64,000 nt of DNA from Microcyclospora pomicola (GCA_002786065.1 NHNY01000001.1:186001-250000); one strand, 5' to 3'; shown: positions 11,469 to 21,835, counted from the stretch's first letter. A program made the numbers and translations. Notes: generated from the letters alone by a model not told the origin.

Positions 11469-14156
11469 CTATCTTCTCACGCCCGCGAATGCCAGTCTGG
11501 GATCCAAGGCTACGCCAGAGCCTACTCTCTGTGGCGTGGTGAAGCCACCAAATCGAACGCTCTCCACTGGCAGTGGCTGATACCGCGGATCTCTACCCAC
11601 ACGGGCGGGCGGCTGGCCCCATTCGCCGTCGAAGAAGGAGTTGTTTCCGGTCGGACTCCGGTCGATACACCATTCGGGAGGCTGGCACCAACGCGAGAAG
11701 TTGTCGCGACGCTTCTCGACAGGACCCTGAACATATGAAGCCAGGTTCTCCAGGACCGGAATGAGGATTCGGGTCATAGTGCCTTCTGGGAGCGATGATT
11801 GCCTTGAAGTGTCACTTGGTACTGGGGTAGTAGGACTGTCCACAGCCAATCTGCTGGACGCAAGTAGAGATTGGTAGAATTCATCTCTTCGTGCCAGACT
11901 GTCGCCATTAGTCCACCAATCTCGCAATTCTTCGTCGCAACTTTTGTTAGGTTTCGACACTGATGGCGGTGCCTCGGCGGCGAAGAACGGGCCCTTGAAG
12001 TTTTGCGGCCATGGAGCATCTGGATCCACGAGACAGGTGTGAGCATCACTCTGCACGCTAGCCTGCAGATCTGCATTGTTATCGGTCCCGATCGGCAGAG
12101 GCATCTGGCGACGAAGAGGTCCGCGACGTGCAGAGTTTGGCACAGGCAAGTGGGTTGTCACATGACGAGGCCCCGTAAGCTGCTGCTGATGCTGTAGCTG
12201 GAGTGTCGTGTTTGGTATTGCTTGGTGCATGACTGGCGATTCGTCCCGAAGAACAAGCTGCATTGAGGCTTGCGGATCGGTCGTTGGCTTAGTTGACAGC
12301 TTTTGGTCATGCTTCAGGTCACGCATCGGATCGTACAGCACAGTCCGATGCATACTAGGCTGGGGAACACTCGCTTCGGCTCGAACAAGACCAGATTGCT
12401 TCACATTGTTCTGGCTCAAGCTCCGTTTCATCGCTTGACCGGTGAATATGTCAACTTGATCCTTAAACGCTGACCCGCGATCTCCACGCTTGATGAGAGG
12501 CGTTACATCTGTGGAAGGAACCTCGAGACTTTTATCCCTTGGAGTCGAGGCGTTGATGTGTGCAGATGAGTGAATAACACTTTGATCAGTAAATTCCAAC
12601 GTAGGAGTTCGGCCCCTGGGTCGACTTGGAGCAGTTGCACGAGGTTCATTCCTGACACTTTTCAGGATTTCTGGAGTGATGGTTTGATCACTTTTGATAC
12701 TCGATTGGCCGCTCGTGGAGCAGAATGGGTCGTCCAACCGAGCTGCCGTGCTGTTGAAGTCGCTGTAAAAATTTGCATACTGATCTTGCGGATATCCCTT
12801 TTGATTGGCAAGCCAAGCCGTTGCGTGCGGCGTTCCATAAACATCGAGATACTGACGATTGTACAGCTGCGGCGGTGCGAAGTATTGCTGACCATATGCA
12901 AAGTATGCATGTGGGGTTGCCTGCTGAAATGTAACGTTGTGTTCCTCAAATGGACGTGGTGGCGAGATGATCTCATCTGGTTTAGTCTGTACCGACGGTG
13001 GAAGACTCTGATGCTCGTGACTGTCGATGACATCTGTTGTATGATGTGCTGTTGTGTCTGGCTGGGCAGCAGACAGCATTGCGTTTTGCGGCGGCGGAAC
13101 ATCCGGCATCGCAGCCTGGATTTCTTTCAGGCCGAAGGGATGCCCCATCACAGACGCCTCACGCTGCTTTGCGATAGTGCGAAAATATGCCAAAGTATTG
13201 CGCTGAAGTGTCTGCTCTGCTGTCTCACCTTTGAGACAATCCGCAGCGAGTTGTCCTTCAACTCTCTTGCGGATGTTTGAGAATTGGCCAATGTTCTCCC
13301 ACAAAAAACGCTCCGCCGACCATTGGTGAGCTGAAATGTCGCCGTTGGGGTGTTGGACGAACTGAAGCTGTCCATTCTTGTCGCCAATATTCTGCTCGAT
13401 GAACTCCATGCCCGGAGGCTTGCTTCCGAAGACCTGGTAGATCTCGTGTTGATCGAAAGTAGCCTCGACGGTCTGTTGTCTCTGTTCAGGTTCATCTTCG
13501 TATGCACTCAGCTGTTCACCGCCGCGCCTAGCTTTGTGTCGCGAGAAGAGCTGAAAGTGACCTTCCTGCGAACCACGACGATCTAGCTCTGCTATACCGA
13601 TCTCGTTCGATTGCAACGAGAGGCTTGACATGGATCGATTGAGTGTGCTGGCACGAGAAGCTGGACGGAAAGTGTTGATGCGAACTTCACTAACCGGCAA
13701 CCCGTCCAGATTGCATGTCTTGGAGGAGCCAGCTGTTGGTGTCCAGATATCTAGTGGCTTCCACTTGCCTTTTGGTCGTGAGACTGGCTGACGTTCCTTT
13801 TCTGCATTTGGATTTGTCTGAAGTAGCGGGGCGTTCATGATAGCGTCAAAGTCTTCCTCTCTCTTCCTCTGACGTTCGAGCTTTGCTTGAGCAAGGCTCG
13901 CGGCCGACATCTCGTCAGAATCGAGACTGATTGGGTCTGTCGGGACTTCTTTCGCTTTGACAGATAGTGGCGTGTTCTCCTTGTTGGAGAAGCTGTGGCG
14001 AGGGGTGACTGAAAGGGGTGATGCTGGTCCACTGTCATGGGTGATCGTGAATTGAGGGACTGAGAGGCGATCAGGCCCAAGAAAGGGCGTTCCAAGGGGC
14101 AGTCGACTTGTAGGAAGCGCTGCAGCGATGCGCGCAGGCCGACGACGTGGTGGCAT
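11469..14156 (-). CDS. unrecognised large disordered protein (895 aa)
   Basis: I do not recognise this protein. One exon encodes 895 residues. The N-terminus MPPRRRPARIAAALPTSRLP is basic, and SFSNKENTPLS near residue 55 resembles a KEN-box-containing degron, as in cell-cycle-regulated proteins. A short coiled stretch follows (LAQAKLERQRKREEDFDAIM). Residues about 225-345 look structured, with HEIYQVFGSKPPGMEFIEQN, SAERFLWENIGQFSNIRKRVE and TLAYFRTIAKQRE. Residues 345-700 are Pro/Gln/Ser-rich and disordered. The C-terminal 190 residues look conserved, with EELRDWWTNGD, WCIDRSPTGNNSFFDGEWGQP and GRDPRYQPLPVESVRFGGFT. A GTAAGT donor on the minus strand at 14448-14443 suggests a 5' UTR intron. 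Possible roles, such as a cell-cycle substrate or translational regulator, are speculation. Confidence 0.75.
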   Translation of the reverse strand: MPPRRRPARIAAALPTSRLPLGTPFLGPDRLSVPQFTITHDSGPASPLSVTPRHSFSNKENTPLSVKAKEVPTDPISLDSDEMSAASLAQAKLERQRKREEDFDAIMNAPLLQTNPNAEKERQPVSRPKGKWKPLDIWTPTAGSSKTCNLDGLPVSEVRINTFRPASRASTLNRSMSSLSLQSNEIGIAELDRRGSQEGHFQLFSRHKARRGGEQLSAYEDEPEQRQQTVEATFDQHEIYQVFGSKPPGMEFIEQNIGDKNGQLQFVQHPNGDISAHQWSAERFLWENIGQFSNIRKRVEGQLAADCLKGETAEQTLQRNTLAYFRTIAKQREASVMGHPFGLKEIQAAMPDVPPPQNAMLSAAQPDTTAHHTTDVIDSHEHQSLPPSVQTKPDEIISPPRPFEEHNVTFQQATPHAYFAYGQQYFAPPQLYNRQYLDVYGTPHATAWLANQKGYPQDQYANFYSDFNSTAARLDDPFCSTSGQSSIKSDQTITPEILKSVRNEPRATAPSRPRGRTPTLEFTDQSVIHSSAHINASTPRDKSLEVPSTDVTPLIKRGDRGSAFKDQVDIFTGQAMKRSLSQNNVKQSGLVRAEASVPQPSMHRTVLYDPMRDLKHDQKLSTKPTTDPQASMQLVLRDESPVMHQAIPNTTLQLQHQQQLTGPRHVTTHLPVPNSARRGPLRRQMPLPIGTDNNADLQASVQSDAHTCLVDPDAPWPQNFKGPFFAAEAPPSVSKPNKSCDEELRDWWTNGDSLARRDEFYQSLLASSRLAVDSPTTPVPSDTSRQSSLPEGTMTRILIPVLENLASYVQGPVEKRRDNFSRWCQPPEWCIDRSPTGNNSFFDGEWGQPPARVGRDPRYQPLPVESVRFGGFTTPQRVGSGVALDPRLAFAGVRR

Positions 14157-14706
14157 AGAGAGCCTTCAGGTTCCGAAAGTCGACTGACACGTGCGAGGCA
14201 GCCACTGCGATCTGTTGGTCCCGAATAGATGAGAGAAACACACAGCTGGAGCGGATAAGGTGAAAGGGCGTAAGATCAGTAAGCTGTATGAGAAGTGAGG
14301 TGTGGATGTGAATTGGTTTTGATCTCGAGTGGTGAGCAGTCGCGAAGACGCTAGCGTGCGCACACGATATTTGCCTCCTGCTGCACAAACATCGTCTGAC
14401 GGAGGGTTGTGGATCAAGCGAAGAAGGCAAACGACACAGCGTACTTACGCGGACGGCAGAGAGGACTCATCGCGTAGGCATGCATCATTGTGATGGCGTT
14501 GCTACTACACACAGACGTGCTAATATCGCTGGAGCTCCTCACCAGAGAATAGTCAAACCTCACGATGGCCGTCATTCATGCTCATGCTCTCCATGCCTGA
14601 TGCCCTGTGCTTCCGTATGCACTCAAACACCGAATCCGTACTGAACGACCAGCGCGCTGGTGGGTATCATCAATCGCCAATGCCCGAACGCCTCCCAAAC
14701 CATCAC
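14157..14706. other. promoter and leader of the 895-residue protein gene
   Basis: These 550 bases lie between the 895-residue protein's start and the SPC19 stop. Read on the minus strand, GTAAGT at 14448-14443 and a possible acceptor (GTGTCAG) near 14190 fit an intron in the 5' UTR; joining through it does not extend the coding frame. No other gene is visible. Confidence 0.4.
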
Positions 14707-15287
14707 TCAGTCGAAGTCCGTTTGCTGCGCCGCCATGCTCTTTCTCAGTTGCCTCTCTCTCTGGCCCGCCTGCAGTTCTAGCCTGCTGACCGCATAGCTC
14801 AAACGCTCTTTCTTCTGCCGAAGCTGCTGCATCTTAACCTCTTCGATGCCCGTCAGTGCCTCCTGTCGCGCTGCTCCACCTGCAGTCTTGGTTGGGATCG
14901 ATGATCTTGACAGCCTTCCCTCTTGCAGATCTGCTTTCGCGATCAAAGACTGTTCTCTGCGTTCTAGTTTGTCAAGATATAGCTCGACGCGCGAGAGCAG
15001 ATTGGTCACTTCGGGTTGGAGTTCGGAAAGCAGAGATGACTGTGCGGTGACGAGGTCGGCCTCCGACACGAGTTCGAAATGCTACACTCACATTGTGTCA
15101 GTCATAACGTCTACTTCTGTCTAAGATGCGTGGATGATTGTACGCGAGTGGTTTGCAGCACTTTCGCTAGGCGTTGGTAGTCATTAACGCCAGAATCTAA
15201 GATTGAGATGCTCGACTCAAGCAATTGCATACTCGACTGCAAGGAGGAGACACACCCCTGAAGAGCATTACTCGTGCTCAGGTCCAT
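14707..15287 (-). CDS. SPC19: DASH/Dam1 complex subunit Spc19
   Basis: Spc19 is part of the fungal DASH (Dam1) ring that couples kinetochores to microtubule ends. Exon 1 is 15144-15287 and exon 2 is 14707-15081, with a 62-base intron (GTACAA...GTGTAG); this gives 172 residues, near the usual family size. The product opens MDLSTSNALQGCVSSLQSSM and contains LLESSISILDSGVNDYQRLA and KVLQTTRHFELVSEADL across the splice. SELQPEVTNLLSRVELYLDK and the conserved LERREQSLIAKADLQEGRL follow, with a coiled-coil C-terminus. The start is the first ATG in frame; a longer frame upstream would need a TTG. It is head-to-head with ATP18, 219 bases apart. Confidence 0.93.
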
Positions 15288-15506
15288 CCTGAGTCCAGCC
15301 AAGCCAATGTGACCCTCGTCGTCTGAACTTAGTGGAGCATTCCATGAGTGTGTTTACCATCGCGAACGTGAAGTCGGGCGCCTCGGCTGAACTTCGGCAG
15401 AACCTTTCTCCCTCTTCTCACCTCCAAGCTTCAATCGCTGCCATTGTACATGATCTCAACCCAGCTCATTTGACCCATCGCAACATCTCCACGACATTGC
15501 GAAAAG
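15288..15506. promoter_or_regulatory. short bidirectional promoter SPC19/ATP18
   Basis: Only 219 bases separate the two divergent start codons. Both leaders and both core promoters must fit here. Near ATP18 the sequence is pyrimidine-rich (CCTTTCTCCCTCTTCTCACC, 15401-15422). No TATA box is obvious. Confidence 0.5.
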
Positions 15507-15962
15507 ATGCCTTCCCTCCTCGGCAAGAAGTTCCCGGCGCCTGTCGGTAAGATATTGTGTCTCCCCGAGAGCGCACGCGCAGACTCGGCTCCCGGCAAGA
15601 TCCAAAGACTGACATTATGTGCTACTTTAGCTAAGACCATGTGGCCATTCTATGCTGGCGGTATGCATTCACCGATCATATATTAGAGGAGCTCGTCGGG
15701 AAAGAGGTCGAGCAGAGGACAATAGACTGACCGAAGTTTGAAACCAGGCTTGGTCATTGCGTACGGCGTTAGCAGCGTCCAGACCATGTTGATGAACAGT
15801 ACGTTGCACCACTACTCACGACCGATCGAGCTCTCGCGTTCAAGAAGCCCCTGTTGAGAGCGCGAATCCCCTTGGTGCAACGGCGGCTGACGGTGTGCCT
15901 TAGCCGACGAATACAAGAACGACCCGAGAAACCCCAACGCTGGCAAGGCTGGTGGACACTAG
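15507..15962 (+). CDS. ATP18: mitochondrial ATP synthase subunit J/i (Atp18)
   Basis: A small inner-membrane subunit of F1Fo ATP synthase, in the dimer-forming part of the complex. Four exons, 15507-15546, 15631-15660, 15748-15798 and 15904-15962, encode about 59 residues; all introns are GT-AG and every junction is in phase. The assembled protein opens MPSLLGKKFPAPVAKTMWPF. A single membrane helix follows (FYAGGLVIAYGVSSVQTML), then MNTDEYKNDPRNPNAGKAGGH. The GKKFPAPV...WPF and DEYKNDPRNP blocks are characteristic of Atp18. No single exon is long enough to be found by reading-frame length, so the gene is easy to miss. It is head-to-head with SPC19. Confidence 0.93.
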
Positions 15963-16098
15963 AGAGCAGGGCGATGCGGTGAACGGGCAGATGGCCCGTA
16001 CTCGAAATGCGGAGCGGAAGATGCTATGATAGTGGGAAAGAAAGACAATAGAAGGAGTGAAGCTCTGTGTGGCGGGCAGTTGGCTTGCTGCGTGGCTC

Positions 16099-16106
16099 TG
16101 TACATA
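16099..16106 (+). promoter_or_regulatory. PUF-like UGUACAUA motif in ATP18 3' region
   Basis: TGTACATA lies 137 bases past the ATP18 stop on the coding strand. In yeast, Puf3 binds UGUAnAUA in mRNAs for mitochondrial proteins, so a site after a mitochondrial gene is plausible. It could fall outside the transcript, because the convergent HET gene ends at 16202. Confidence 0.35.
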
Positions 16107-16201
16107 TATCATACAGCCCTATCCGCGGAACAAGCATCATCATCATCAACATACATTGTTTTCCTGCGCAGCGAAGACCTCAAACATAACGGCAAGCAGT
16201 T

Positions 16202-18022
16202 TCATGCGATACCAACAAGTTCTTTCCTATGCATGTGCTTCTGTGGGACTTCACCATCCATGATCCCCTGTACGAAGCAAGGCCCAATGAGCGTATAGAC
16301 ACGTTCAGACGTACCATCGGCGTGCTTGACATCTCTTGGCCGAAGAATGAAAGGGACTGAGCTTCCAAGGAGGACCCAGACTTCATCTCCTGGACGTAGT
16401 CTACGAGGGCCCATGCCTAAGAACCTCTTCGACGTCGTAAAATGGCTAGGATATAAAGCGGTGGTCCGGTTGAAGGCTGTCCACAACTCCGGCACTTTCT
16501 GGCGCATCTCGATGTCCGAAGACGGGCGCTTATCTGGAGACTGGCGCCAAAGCTTTGCGATTTGGGCCTCAAAGGCGTCAGTGTCTTGCTTCGCTGCTCT
16601 CCTGTAAGAGTCACTATTGCCCGTGTCGAGATGGTCTTGGCAGAGAGGATCGATGATGTCGGAAATAACACTCCGCCAGAAGGCTTCATGCCAAGTGCGA
16701 ATACCATTGGCAGTGGTAGCCTCACCCCTCTCATGTATTGCATTGTCTTCGTCCCACCACTTCCGCAACGTGCTGAGCATGTCCTTTCCCTGGCCAGAGA
16801 CGTGGGACACAACATCCACTCTGATGCCCCAGACACCGAGTATGCGTCCTCCGTAGAGGGAGGGCTCACACTTCATCCTACCCGAAGTTCTATACATGCT
16901 CTGTGACAGATATGCAGATGCCAGCGCCGGCTCACCGAGTCCTGTGACAGTCCAATCTGGAGCCCAGGACGCCAAGTCCGGGTCGTAGCTAACACCAGTG
17001 CACTCCAGGAGCAGGCTCAGATCCTTCATGTCGCAGAGAATTTTGAAAGCAACCTCCTGGAACAACTGCGAAGGTTGCAGCGAATAGTCCACGGTGATCA
17101 TAAATTCCTTGGATCGCTCTTCAAGTAGACCCAGAAACGCGTAGACCTTGTCTCGCGGATCGGTGGAGTCTCGAGACCGACACGCAACGAGGAGCTCCCA
17201 CAGTAGTACCGGTTCTCCAACTTTATGTATTGTTGCCTCCCTGATACGGTACAATGGCCGAATCTGTACTGTGGACATGAAAAGCACCTCTGTGATCTCT
17301 TCGGGGAGAAGCATGCAGTCGTTCGAGCAACAGACCATTCGCATGTGCTGTGTCATTTTTACGCTGGCCTTTAAAAGGTCCTCAAAGTCCATGGTGAATG
17401 CATCGTAACGTAACGTAGCATGAGAAGCGACGGCTGTTTCCTGGACTACCCATGATCGTGTCCAATACGTGTGAAGCAGGATATACTTCAGAGCCAGCCA
17501 GGTGCCGGTTTGAGCTAGTGGTTTGCCATTCCGAGCCTTTTGGAAGATGGAGATGTCGTTGAAGTGCTGATTTGAGGCGAATTGGCGTAGCACCTTGAAT
17601 GCATCCTTGATGTCATGTTCATCATAGCGATGACCTGGCAGGTCTCTCCCTCCAAACCATACTACTACGTCTTGCGCACTCTGGTATATTGACCGCATCA
17701 TGCTTACTTGATGGTTACGCTCCTTTATGTCCTCTTGGTTGATACACAACGCATCGATCCAGAACATTCCTGCTCTTCGCCTCGTGTGCCGAAGCTGACG
17801 GAGCGCAGACCCAACGCTGGCAGTGACATTCTTGGGACGATCATTGAGATAGATTGAGCAGGTGCCTTGTTCCTGACTCCACGTATATGAAAGAGCTTCG
17901 TATTGAGGAGAGGTGTCCAGCGATACAGTAAGAATTTGACAGTGAATAACGTCTGACTGATTTCCAGGTGAAATCGACAGGAGACGAATCTCATTCCTCG
18001 CCGTGTTGAGCGTGCTGTACAT
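16202..18022 (-). CDS. HET-domain (heterokaryon incompatibility-type) protein
   Basis: A 606-residue single-exon protein with a HET domain (PF06985 type) at about residues 38-190. HET domains act in fungal non-self recognition and programmed cell death, though most family members are uncharacterised. The blocks visible are QYEALSYTWSQEQGTCSIYL, ALRQLRHTRRRAGMFWIDALCINQ with the invariant W-DA-CINQ motif, HQVSMMRSIYQSAQDVVVWF and DSTDPRDKVYAFLGLLEERS. Downstream are SLQPSQLFQEVAFKIL and a C-terminal portion with GDEVWVLLGSSVPFILRP and HMHRKELVGIA, the usual ending of HET-6-like proteins. There is no signal peptide, membrane helix or attached NTPase domain. No NLR or HET-S-like partner gene lies beside it. 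The start at 18022 gives MYSTLNTARNEIRLLSI, a usual family N-terminus. Confidence 0.92.
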   Translation of the reverse strand: MYSTLNTARNEIRLLSISPGNQSDVIHCQILTVSLDTSPQYEALSYTWSQEQGTCSIYLNDRPKNVTASVGSALRQLRHTRRRAGMFWIDALCINQEDIKERNHQVSMMRSIYQSAQDVVVWFGGRDLPGHRYDEHDIKDAFKVLRQFASNQHFNDISIFQKARNGKPLAQTGTWLALKYILLHTYWTRSWVVQETAVASHATLRYDAFTMDFEDLLKASVKMTQHMRMVCCSNDCMLLPEEITEVLFMSTVQIRPLYRIREATIHKVGEPVLLWELLVACRSRDSTDPRDKVYAFLGLLEERSKEFMITVDYSLQPSQLFQEVAFKILCDMKDLSLLLECTGVSYDPDLASWAPDWTVTGLGEPALASAYLSQSMYRTSGRMKCEPSLYGGRILGVWGIRVDVVSHVSGQGKDMLSTLRKWWDEDNAIHERGEATTANGIRTWHEAFWRSVISDIIDPLCQDHLDTGNSDSYRRAAKQDTDAFEAQIAKLWRQSPDKRPSSDIEMRQKVPELWTAFNRTTALYPSHFTTSKRFLGMGPRRLRPGDEVWVLLGSSVPFILRPRDVKHADGTSERVYTLIGPCFVQGIMDGEVPQKHMHRKELVGIA

Positions 18023-20375
18023 TTGCTGAGAGATACGCGGGCGAAATGATCATTTGGAAGTTATTGACCTTAGGATGACAATAGACGAGTGAGAGCGACA
18101 TGGCGAAGTCGGGCTCATGAGACCTGGATAACCAGAATGATTGTGCTCTCGTTACCGCGCGTACGTAGATCGCCATGCTGAGTGATTGCTAAGAATAGTA
18201 ATGGCGAGAAATGCTGCGTATGTGAGAGTCAAGTGAAACTGCAGAGTTGAACGTTTCAGCTAAGCGCTGGGCACACTTTCAAGCGCCATGCAAGATTAAC
18301 CAGCCATTCCGCGACCAGCGGAAGGCCAGGAGACCGTCTATTTGCAGAATGAGAAGGGTCGGACCTTGAAAGGTATCAATCAACCCTAATGCAACTGCGA
18401 GGACTGTTGGTGGTAGTCAAATGCTCACAACTCTTTAGTAAGGCTACCTAGGTATTGATCTCCCCGTCAGACCCGGACATGATCGAGACTGCGTCCATAA
18501 CACTGCCTCCAAGGAGCATGTTGCAGCGATGCTTCGAACGTTCTTGCAGGAGAGTTCTTGGCAAATACCATGGCCAAGCATATGAGATAAGGATTGTTGC
18601 ATACATGAGTTTGAACAAGGAGGCCGAGTGTAGGTGAGATACTCGGCATTACTCTGCAAGCAAAGCTTACCGCAGGCACATCAGATACCAGCATTGGTAC
18701 GCCAGTGATAACTCTGTTGCTAATGAGTTTGGCCTTTGCTCCATGTGTGCGCATCATTCCTCTGTAACAAAAGGTATGTCTCCCCACATTCAGCCGCGAT
18801 CCGGTCCTCGCGAAGGTAAATCGGCCACCAGTCTTCACGGTGCTGACAGAATGGTCGGATGCCATGATGCACAGAATTAGACCTACATCGTGGAGGATCG
18901 CATAGGATGTTGATTTGTAGGGTCAAATCTCGACTTCCATGATTGTGCGGACGCGGCGTTGTTATATTTATTAAGCGGTGTAAGAACCTGGACACACGGA
19001 CAATGGAGCACCTGATGTTGTAGGTACTAGGTAGCTGCTGCAACTTCGCTGTGGCTTCAATGGCTTGCAAAGGGGCACGTTCTCCGCCTGGTACAAAAGT
19101 CACGATGCAACCATTGAGGAGCTCAATGCTTAGATCTATGGTCGTGAACGGCGGGACTGCTGAATAGAGAGGTGCAGTATGTAAGTTTCGTGGGCCATGG
19201 CGTGGGCGATCTTGAAGTGTAAGGGATGTTACGAAAGCGGATGTTACATCGTGTCCCAAACAATTGGTCGATTGGGGAATGAAATTCTCCCTTGAGATCC
19301 GGCAGTTTCAGCAACGCATTACGAGCGGTAATCGGTATACAAACGGCCAGCGCTTGTACTGTGTGCTGTCAGTGCGGCTGTGACGCCGACGCCCAAAGAC
19401 AAGCAGGAGACCAGCCGCCCGGATCGGATGCGTCGTGTACATCTGCAAAACTCGTCACAAATACTGTAGATAGAGGTGCATTGGTGTGATCATCACATCC
19501 GGCTGCCTTTGCGCCCTACGGACGTGTCGTATACAGGAATACAGGCGGCCCTTCCATTCCGGCGGGTGCGTTCAAGCGGTTAGCTACGACAGCCCCCAGG
19601 CGTCCCCGAGGTCCAGTGATCAACCAGATCCTTGGTTCATGGTACCGATCGGTTCGTCGTCGTCGCCATCCAGACATTGGAGCATCCGCAAGTCGGCGAT
19701 CGATTTGAGTAGACTGGGCCATGTACCCAATATGGTCTTGTGTCCAGACGCTGTGACGAGCGCACCACGCCGGACCGACCTCCTGTGGCCCAGAGTCAGG
19801 CTGGCTGGCCATGTTTCATTGCCTACAGTAGCCTTGCCACTCGGGCACCATTGCTGACCGTGTTCCTTCATTTGGTGCCGCCAACGGTTCGGGGTATCAT
19901 CAACACAACACACGACGACGGGGGATGGTCAGAGAGTCTGTAGATGCAGGACCACTTGCACGGTGCGATGTGAAGATTAGTTCGCATGGACAGCAGGTGA
20001 ATGTTACGGTGGAGATAGTCACTATACATGTAAATAAGGCCGCGAGCGCGTGCCAAGCGTAGTGGGGCGGGCTCCAGTCCAAGTCTGCCTGACTTTCACC
20101 GCCCAGGCTCGCGCTTACCCGCTTCCACCACTCCTCCCACCCTTCCATCAGCCACCTACCTCGACCTTACACCTCCGAACACCTCGCTCTCTCACCACCA
20201 CCCACCACCACCACCACCTCCCCTTCCCCGTCCTCGACCCCGAGCATCCGCCCGGCACCTGTCCTGGTCACCGACCGCCTCGAGTGCGGCTATCTCGTCC
20301 CCGCTCAGCCGGCACACTGAGCGTCACACACGCGACCGATACCTACAGCCTCACAAACGAGATAATACCTTCAAG
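18023..20375. other. long gene-poor region between the HET gene and casein kinase I
   Basis: About 2.35 kb without a gene I can support. Two minus-strand frames (18467-18865 and 18720-19259) overlap each other and resemble nothing known. CTACCTAGGTA near 18444 and GTAGGTACTAGGTAG near 19020 are palindrome-like motifs of a type common in fungal intergenic DNA. The last 330 bases are an ATG-free, C-rich leader of casein kinase I with a CAC-repeat tract at about 20196-20218. Confidence 0.45.
20196..20218 (+). repeat. CAC/ACC microsatellite in the casein kinase I leader
   Basis: A short imperfect run of CAC/ACC triplets lies in the pyrimidine- and C-rich leader upstream of the kinase ATG. There is no ATG from about 20035 to the start codon at 20376. 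Confidence 0.55.
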
Positions 20376-21835
20376 ATGACGACCATGGTATGTCCGACCA
20401 GCCGACATGTCGATTGTGCCTCCAGCACATAAGAGCTCCCTCTGTCTCGACATCGCACCGACGGTTATCGAGGACTCATGACTGACTAGGCGGTAGGATC
20501 TCCGGGTGGGCAATAAGTACCGCATCGGACGCAAGATCGGTAGTGGCAGTTTTGGCGATATTTACTTGGGTCCGTCCATACCAGAGACACCAACATACTG
20601 ACTTGCGTCCTTTTACTGACGACGGCATCCACAGGAACTAACATCATCTCTGGTGAAGAGATCGCCATCAAGCTCGAAAGCGTCAAGGCCAAGCACCCTC
20701 AATTGGAATATGAGGCTCGCGTATACAAGTCCCTCGCCGGCGGTGTGGGCATCCCTTTTGTGCGATGGTTCGGAACTGAGTGCGACTACAATGCCATGGT
20801 GCTTGACTTGCTTGGCCCGTCACTCGAGGATCTCTTCAACTTCTGCAACCGCAAGTTCTCGCTCAAGACTGTGTTGCTGCTCGCTGATCAGCTCATCTCC
20901 CGCATCGAGTACATCCACGCCAAATCGTTCATCCACCGCGATATCAAGCCCGACAACTTTCTGATGGGCATTGGCAAGCGTGGAAACCAGGTCAATGTTA
21001 TTGACTTCGGCTTGGCTAAGAAGTACCGCGACCCGAAGACGCACTTTCACATCCCATACCGCGAGAACAAGAACTTGACGGGTACAGCTCGTTATGCTTC
21101 TATCAACACTCACTTGGGTGTCGGTAAGTCTCCCTGACAGGACGCTTCGCCAATTCCAGCTAACCATCATACAGAGCAATCTCGCCGTGACGATATGGAG
21201 TCCCTCGGATACGTCATGCTCTACTTCTGTCGTGGATCCCTTCCGTGGCAGGGCTTGAAGGCGGCGACCAAGAAGCAGAAGTACGACCGCATCATGGAGA
21301 AGAAGATGACCACACCTACTGAAGTGCTGTGCCGCGGTTTCCCCAACGAGTTCGCCATCTACTTGAACTACACCCGTAGCCTGCGTTTCGACGACAAGCC
21401 CGATTACTCCTACTTGCGCAAGATCTTCCGCGACTTGTTCGTGCGTGAGGGCTTCCAGTACGACTACGTCTTCGACTGGACCGTCTACAAATACCAAAAG
21501 AACGCCCAGGCGATCGCTGCTCAGAACGGCACCCAGGGAACTCCCCAGGCCGATGCTGAGACCGAGGAGAAGACTGGCCGACGCTCCAACCAGGCCCAGG
21601 CCTCCGGATTGACCAAGACGAGCCGCCAGGTTCCCCCGAGACAAGAGGGCACTGGAATGTGAGTGAGCACATACACATGACCTGCCTTCCAATTCTCCCT
21701 CTTGTAAGGCGCCTTCTCCTCTGCGATCGAACTTGATTAGGCGCGGGAGGGGTAACAGAGTTGTGCTAATTCATCTCCGACAGGCAACTCCGGTCCAGCA
21801 AGCGCGGCGAGCAATCATTCAACAACGGCTTCTGA
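20376..21835 (+). CDS. casein kinase I, Hrr25/CkiA type (five exons)
   Basis: A Ser/Thr protein kinase of the CK1 family, resembling Hrr25 of yeast and CkiA of Aspergillus, with roles in traffic, DNA damage and cell cycle. Exons: 20376-20387, 20497-20569, 20635-21123, 21175-21658 and 21784-21835, giving 369 residues. Motifs are the Gly loop [11 protein letters not shown], lysine in [32 protein letters not shown] and the CK1 activation-loop block [15 protein letters not shown], then [17 protein letters not shown] low-complexity tail follows the kinase domain. Exon 4 reads into TGA at 21660-21662, but a strong donor (GTGAGT, 21659-21664) precedes it by one base. A CTAAT branch site and CAG acceptor at 21783 then add [17 protein letters not shown]. 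The first intron splits the gene after four codons. Confidence 0.92.

Noticed and set aside
18467-19259. Two overlapping minus-strand frames upstream of the HET gene
   Set aside because: They overlap in different phases and neither resembles a known protein nor joins by convincing splice sites.
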